10,022 nt of DNA from Xanthobacteraceae bacterium (GTDB taxonomy: Bacteria; Pseudomonadota; Alphaproteobacteria; Rhizobiales; Xanthobacteraceae), in the NCBI GenBank assembly GCA_030648135.1, contig JAUSIF010000166.1, forward strand, positions 1 to 10,022, written 5' to 3'. The notes below the pieces were generated by a model that made no database searches, was not told the origin of the DNA, and was given only the letters and a program-made list of their open reading frames with translations. This document shows positions 6,878-10,022 of this stretch, one piece after another (within the stretch, counting starts at the first letter, position 1; each line of letters starts with the position of its first letter). The position numbers were made by a program, and so were the translations under genes.

Positions 6878-7855
6878 TCAGCGTCCTTTCGGCGGCCAGG
6901 GTGTTTCGGGGACGGGGGTGAGCGGACCCTTGCCCTCGACCCAGGCTTTCAGATTGTCGACCACGAGCTGTCCCATGGCGCGGCGGGTGTGGATTGAGGC
7001 GGAACCGACATGGGGCAAGAGCACGATGTGATCCATATCGATCAGTTCCTTGGGCACGCGCGGCTCCTCCACGTAAACATCGAGGCCCGCCGAGAGGATT
7101 TTTTTTGAGCGCAGCGCCTCGATCAATGCTGTCTCGTCGACGACCGAACCGCGGGCGATATTAATGAGAATGCCGTTCGGGCCGAGCGCCTCGAGCACGT
7201 CACGGTTGACCAGGTTCTTGGTCGCGGGTCCGCCCGGGACGATCACAATCAGCACGTCGACGTCGCGCGCCATGGCGATCAAGTCGGGATAATGCCGCCA
7301 GGGCACGCCCGAGGTAGGACGGCGGCTGTGATAGACGACGGCCAGGCCGAAGGCTTCGAGCCTCTTGGCGATCGCCTTGCCGATCCGTCCCATGCCGATG
7401 ATACCGATGGTGCGGTCGCGCAAGGTAGCGGCCGTCAGCGGAAATGGCTTCTCGAGCCATTTCCCGGCGCGCAGGTAGCGCTCGGCCTGCGGCAACTGCC
7501 GCACCGTTGCGATCAAGAGGCCGATCGTCGTATCGGCGACCTCCTCGGTGAGCACGTCCGGCGTATTGGTGACGACGATGCCGTGCGCGCCCGCCCATTT
7601 GGCATCGACGGAGTCGTAGCCGACGCCGAAATTCGAGACGATTTCGAGCTTCGGCAACTTCTGCATCAACGCCGCATCGACGGGGGCGCCGCCGGCAGTC
7701 GCGATCGCGCGTACGCGCGGAGCGATTTCGGCGAGCAGTGCTTCGCCTTTGGCCGCTTTGGCGAGGCGGTGCACGGTGAAGATATCCTCGAGCTGGTCCT
7801 CGACGTACTGCATCATCGAACCGGCAAGGAGGAGTTCGGGCTTTTCGTTTTTCAT
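6878..7855 (-). CDS. D-2-hydroxyacid dehydrogenase (glyoxylate/hydroxypyruvate reductase type)
   Basis: A 325-residue enzyme of the D-isomer-specific 2-hydroxyacid dehydrogenase family, which interconverts 2-oxo acids and D-2-hydroxy acids in the cytoplasm. Visible features are the N-terminal substrate loop SNFGVGYDSVD (74-84), the nucleotide fingerprint GMGRIG (154-159), and the catalytic triad R235 in NIARGS, E264 in VEEP and H282 in LLPHVGSAS. Basic residues after the second Rossmann strand (SRRP, 177-180) instead of an acidic one point to NADP(H), as in GhrB-like glyoxylate/hydroxypyruvate reductases. A phosphoglycerate dehydrogenase role is unlikely because there is no C-terminal ACT domain. 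The start at 7855 is supported by GGGAG eight bases upstream. It is transcribed away from the membrane methyltransferase gene, with the Inh-like gene downstream. Confidence 0.92.
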   Translation of the reverse strand: MKNEKPELLLAGSMMQYVEDQLEDIFTVHRLAKAAKGEALLAEIAPRVRAIATAGGAPVDAALMQKLPKLEIVSNFGVGYDSVDAKWAGAHGIVVTNTPDVLTEEVADTTIGLLIATVRQLPQAERYLRAGKWLEKPFPLTAATLRDRTIGIIGMGRIGKAIAKRLEAFGLAVVYHSRRPTSGVPWRHYPDLIAMARDVDVLIVIVPGGPATKNLVNRDVLEALGPNGILINIARGSVVDETALIEALRSKKILSAGLDVYVEEPRVPKELIDMDHIVLLPHVGSASIHTRRAMGQLVVDNLKAWVEGKGPLTPVPETPWPPKGR

Positions 7856-7863
7856 GTCGCGTT

Positions 7864-7868
7864 CTCCC
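7864..7868 (-). promoter_or_regulatory. Ribosome binding site of the hydroxyacid dehydrogenase gene
   Basis: GGGAG on the minus strand, eight bases upstream of the ATG at 7855. It supports that start. Confidence 0.6.
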
Positions 7869-7874
7869 GTCGGA

Positions 7875-7890
7875 TCATCGTACTCGATGA
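7875..7890. repeat. Inverted repeat in the divergent intergenic region
   Basis: TCATCG and CGATGA form a perfect six-base palindrome around TACT. It lies just upstream of the ribosome site of the minus-strand dehydrogenase gene, so it could be a small operator or a leader hairpin. The match is short and could arise by chance. Confidence 0.35.
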
Positions 7891-7893
7891 CTG

Positions 7894-7926
7894 ATTGGTG
7901 CCGCCCTCACTTTATCGGTGCCACCC
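7894..7926. repeat. Two imperfect 13-base direct repeats, 20 bases apart
   Basis: ATTGGTGCCGCCC at 7894-7906 and ATCGGTGCCACCC at 7914-7926 agree at 11 of 13 positions. A spacing of 20 bases is about two helical turns, so a regulator could bind both on one face of the DNA. They lie between the divergent dehydrogenase and methyltransferase genes. A binding role is inference. Confidence 0.4.
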
Positions 7927-7991
7927 AAGTCCGTTCAACCGCGACGTTACGCGAAAGATGACGCGGCTTGACCGTGGCCATACGCTCGGGC

Positions 7992-7996
7992 AGGAA
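7992..7996 (+). promoter_or_regulatory. Ribosome binding site of the membrane methyltransferase gene
   Basis: AGGAA, eight bases before ATG 8005. It is the main support for that start, which places the tandem duplication inside the coding region. Confidence 0.5.
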
Positions 7997-8004
7997 CACT
8001 TCCC

Positions 8005-8673
8005 ATGGCGCGACCAGTGGTCTCCAAGTCCCGGCCCCACACAAAGCATGGCAAGATTCAGAACACAAAGCATGGCAAGATTCAGATTCTTCGCAAGGTT
8101 ATTCTGCTCGTTGCCATACTGTTGGGGACCGGCTACGTTTTCATTGGAGCTTCGCGCTGGCCCAGCGGAACTTTGGCTCACGAAGCGATCGAATGGGTCG
8201 GATTCGCTCTGATCGTATTTTGCATCCTCGGGCGCACCTGGTCTTCGCTTTATATCGGCGGCCGCAAGAAAAAAGAGCTTGTGGTTCGCGGACCCTATTC
8301 GGTCACTCGGAATCCGCTTTATCTGTTTTCGATCCTCGGCGCGATCGGTGTAGGTGCCCAACTGGGCAGCATCGCGCTCGCGCTCACCGCCGGCCTTATT
8401 ACGTGGTTCGTATTTCTTCTCGTCGTTTTCAAGGAAGAAGAGACGCTTATATTCATATACGGCAAGGTTTACCGCAGCTATATCGCCCGTGTACCTCGAT
8501 TTTTTCCCAAGCCTTCCTTGTGGCGCGATGTCAAGATCCTCGAGGTCAGGCCGAATCTGGTGTTGTCCACGTTCATCGATGCCTGCGTATTTCTCGTCGC
8601 GATTCCTCTAGCCGAGACGCTCGAGTTTTTGCAAGCAAGAAGCATTCTGCCAATTCTGATCCGGTTTCCCTGA
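8005..8673 (+). CDS. Isoprenylcysteine carboxyl methyltransferase / phospholipid methyltransferase-like membrane protein
   Basis: A 222-residue integral membrane protein of the ICMT/PEMT-like superfamily, which transfers methyl groups from S-adenosylmethionine to lipid or isoprenoid-type substrates in the membrane. Likely membrane segments are 32-50, 62-84, 105-142 (a re-entrant or double helix) and 184-206. The family core is clear: VVRGPYSVTRNPLYL (93-107), EEE (144-146) and YGKVYRSYIARVPRFFP (152-168). Residues 7-31 form a basic Lys/His-rich tail containing an eight-residue tandem repeat (TKHGKIQN, TKHGKIQI). The stretch after RFFP, with an extra hydrophobic segment, goes beyond the usual core. 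Base composition looks more A/T-rich than in all neighbours, with many T-ending codons, which hints at acquisition or weak codon selection. It is the only Met-started frame here; no later in-frame ATG exists. The substrate is unknown. Confidence 0.82.
   Translation: MARPVVSKSRPHTKHGKIQNTKHGKIQILRKVILLVAILLGTGYVFIGASRWPSGTLAHEAIEWVGFALIVFCILGRTWSSLYIGGRKKKELVVRGPYSVTRNPLYLFSILGAIGVGAQLGSIALALTAGLITWFVFLLVVFKEEETLIFIYGKVYRSYIARVPRFFPKPSLWRDVKILEVRPNLVLSTFIDACVFLVAIPLAETLEFLQARSILPILIRFP
8039..8086 (+). repeat. Perfect 2 x 24-base tandem repeat inside a coding region
   Basis: The units 8039-8062 and 8063-8086 are identical over all 24 bases, each starting ACACAAAGCATGG. The flanks (8038 and 8087) break the match. 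The length is a multiple of three, so the frame of the methyltransferase gene is kept and eight residues are duplicated. Full nucleotide identity indicates a recent duplication, for example by replication slippage. Confidence 0.95.
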
Positions 8674-8694
8674 ACCAGCCGGCATTTTCTGCGT

Positions 8695-10022
8695 TCAAAC
8701 AAGCGCCGTGCCTGGATTCTCGATCAATCCCCTGAACGCGGCGATCAGTTCCGCGCCGACAGCGCCGTCGACCACGCGGTGATCGCAGGACAACGTCACC
8801 GTCATCACATTTGCGAAGGCAACGCCGCCATCTTCCTTCTCCACGACCCGCCGTCGCGTGGCTCCCACCGCCAGGATGGTCGCGTGCGGCGGATTGATGA
8901 TCGCCGAGAATTCGCGGATGCCGTACATACCGAGGTTGGAAATCGCTGACGAGCCGCCCTCATATTCGTGCAGCTTGAGCCGGCGCGTGCGCGCGCGGGC
9001 CGCAAGGTCTTGCATTTCGGTCGAAATGGCAGCGAGCGTCTTGGTCTCGGCCTTGCGGATCAGCGGCGTGAACAGGCCGCCCTCGATTGCCACCGCGACC
9101 CCGATGTCCGAATGTCTGAAGCGCAGGATGCGGTCCCCGGCCCAGACCGCGTTCGCAATCGGTACCCTCTGCAGGGCCGCCGCCCAGGCCTTGATGACAA
9201 TGTCGTTGACCGAAAGCTTGAAGGCCGGCTTAGCGTCCTTGTCGCGCGGCGCCGCGGCGTTCGCCTCCTCGCGCAGTTTGATCAATTGATCGATCTCGAC
9301 GTCGGCGGTCAGATAGAAGTGTGGGACGGTCTGTTTCGCCAAGGTCAGGCGCTGGGCGATAATTCGGCGCATGCCGTCGAGCGGAATTTCCTCATAAGGC
9401 GTACCCCGATAGAGCGCCTTGACCTGCTCGGCTGAAGCACCCACCGCTGGCGCCGGGACGAGCGCGGCTTTCGAGGTTCCGCTGCCGATGGCGCCTGCCA
9501 CGTCGCGGGCGAAGGTGCGGCCGTGCGGACCGGAGCCGCTGATGCGGGAGAGGTCGAGGCCTGCCTCCGCCGCCAGGCGCCGGGCGAGTGGCGTCGCGGT
9601 AGTGCCGTCGGCCAGCCGGGCGGAGCCGTAATTGCGCTCCGGTGTCCGCACCTCGAAGAACGGATCGAGGGCGACTGGCCGGGATTTGGCGCCGGGCGGC
9701 CGTTCCGGGACCGGGGCAGTCGCGCGAGCCGCCGGGATGCGCGCGGGTGCTGCGCGTGGCGCGGCGGCAGCGGCCGGAGCCGAGACGGTTTTGGCACCGG
9801 CCGCATCGGAGATGATGGCAACAACCGTGCCGACCGACGCCACATCGCCCGCTGGAACCCGGATTTCGGCCAACACGCCGCCGGCGATCGCCTGGATTTC
9901 CATCGAGACCTTGTCGGTCTCGATCTCGAACAGATTCTCGCCGGGCGTGACCGGATCGCCGATCGACTTGAACCAGATCGTGATCTTGCCTTCCGCCACG
10001 GTCTCGCCGAGCTGCGGCATCA
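8695..10022 (-). CDS. Dihydrolipoamide acyltransferase (E2) of a 2-oxoacid dehydrogenase complex, N-terminus cut by the window edge
   Basis: E2 carries the acyl group from the E1 decarboxylase to coenzyme A and forms the core of the complex. Numbering from the first visible Met (complement of 10018-10020), a single lipoyl domain spans 1-72, with the lipoylated lysine K37 in ETDKVSMEI. An Ala/Pro-rich linker (78-115) follows, then a peripheral subunit-binding domain (142-178; ATPLARRLAAEAGL and ISGSGPHGRTFARDV), a second short linker, and the catalytic domain (about 208-441) with H414 and D418 in DHRVVDG. MPQLGE normally follows a few residues of beta-strand, and the frame stays open at the edge, so the true start is outside. 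The C-terminal block SNLGMYGIREFSAIINPPHA resembles pyruvate dehydrogenase E2, but an acetoin-type or other oxoacid complex is possible. No E3 gene follows; the gene ends 21 bases from the convergent methyltransferase gene. Confidence 0.93.
   Translation of the reverse strand, partial: MPQLGETVAEGKITIWFKSIGDPVTPGENLFEIETDKVSMEIQAIAGGVLAEIRVPAGDVASVGTVVAIISDAAGAKTVSAPAAAAAPRAAPARIPAARATAPVPERPPGAKSRPVALDPFFEVRTPERNYGSARLADGTTATPLARRLAAEAGLDLSRISGSGPHGRTFARDVAGAIGSGTSKAALVPAPAVGASAEQVKALYRGTPYEEIPLDGMRRIIAQRLTLAKQTVPHFYLTADVEIDQLIKLREEANAAAPRDKDAKPAFKLSVNDIVIKAWAAALQRVPIANAVWAGDRILRFRHSDIGVAVAIEGGLFTPLIRKAETKTLAAISTEMQDLAARARTRRLKLHEYEGGSSAISNLGMYGIREFSAIINPPHATILAVGATRRRVVEKEDGGVAFANVMTVTLSCDHRVVDGAVGAELIAAFRGLIENPGTALV

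Noticed and set aside
7292..7894. Plus-strand open frame of 200 codons opposite the hydroxyacid dehydrogenase
   Set aside because: It is a mirror of a gene with complete catalytic residues; the composition is typical of an antisense shadow.
7968..7973. TTGACC as a -35 box for the membrane methyltransferase gene
   Set aside because: No acceptable -10 hexamer lies 16-18 bases downstream, so I do not call a promoter.
7912..8361. Minus-strand frame of 149 codons and other frames over the 24-base repeat
   Set aside because: They have no family resemblance; the plus-strand frame at 8005 has ICMT/PEMT motifs and a ribosome site.
8968..9435. Plus-strand open frame of 155 codons inside the E2 gene region
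   Set aside because: It is antisense to the E2 catalytic domain and has no motif.

Overview
The window reads as chromosomal DNA of an alphaproteobacterium, probably of the Hyphomicrobiales or Rhodospirillales type. The reasons are high G+C with strongly G/C-ending codons, tightly packed genes, and protein sequences typical of that class (the methionine aminopeptidase N-terminus, the DenD-like dehydrogenase, the AprI/Inh-like secreted protein and the E2 subunit). Coding density is very high. The longest stretch without a gene is about 150 bases, and I see no rRNA, tRNA, CRISPR array, transposase or prophage gene.

Layout. (1) Positions 1-3724, plus strand: a carbon-catabolism block. It holds the C-terminal two thirds of an IlvD/Edd dehydratase of the sugar-acid (arabinonate) type, an isocitrate lyase/PEP-mutase superfamily enzyme one base downstream, a GNAT acetyltransferase overlapping it through ATGA, and after 34 bases a D-erythronate dehydrogenase-like SDR (denD). 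(2) Positions 3735-6060, plus strand: sfsA, map and radC, a housekeeping cluster running on from denD, with a possible separate promoter before map. (3) Positions 6081-7855, minus strand: a signal-peptide protein that appears to carry two tandem AprI/Inh (metalloprotease-inhibitor-like) domains, and upstream of it a D-2-hydroxyacid dehydrogenase of the glyoxylate/hydroxypyruvate reductase kind. (4) Positions 7856-8004: a divergent intergenic region with an inverted repeat and a pair of imperfect 13-base direct repeats. (5) Positions 8005-8673, plus strand: an integral-membrane ICMT/PEMT-like methyltransferase whose start contains a perfect 24-base tandem duplication and whose base composition differs from its neighbours. 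(6) Positions 8695-10022, minus strand: the E2 (lipoyl acyltransferase) subunit of a 2-oxoacid dehydrogenase complex, cut at its N-terminus by the window edge.

How the genes may work together. The dehydratase, the lyase-superfamily enzyme and the DenD-like dehydrogenase could form a sugar-acid or hydroxy-acid degradation module. The hydroxyacid reductase and the E2 subunit are broadly compatible with C2-C4 organic-acid metabolism. This is inference: the usual partners of DenD (OtnK, OtnC, OtnI) are not in the window, and neither are E1 or E3 subunits. I found no clearly new multi-gene system. The points most worth a second look are the double-Inh protein, the ICL/PEPM protein without the usual catalytic loop, the N-terminal tandem duplication in the membrane methyltransferase, and the repeats in the divergent promoter region.
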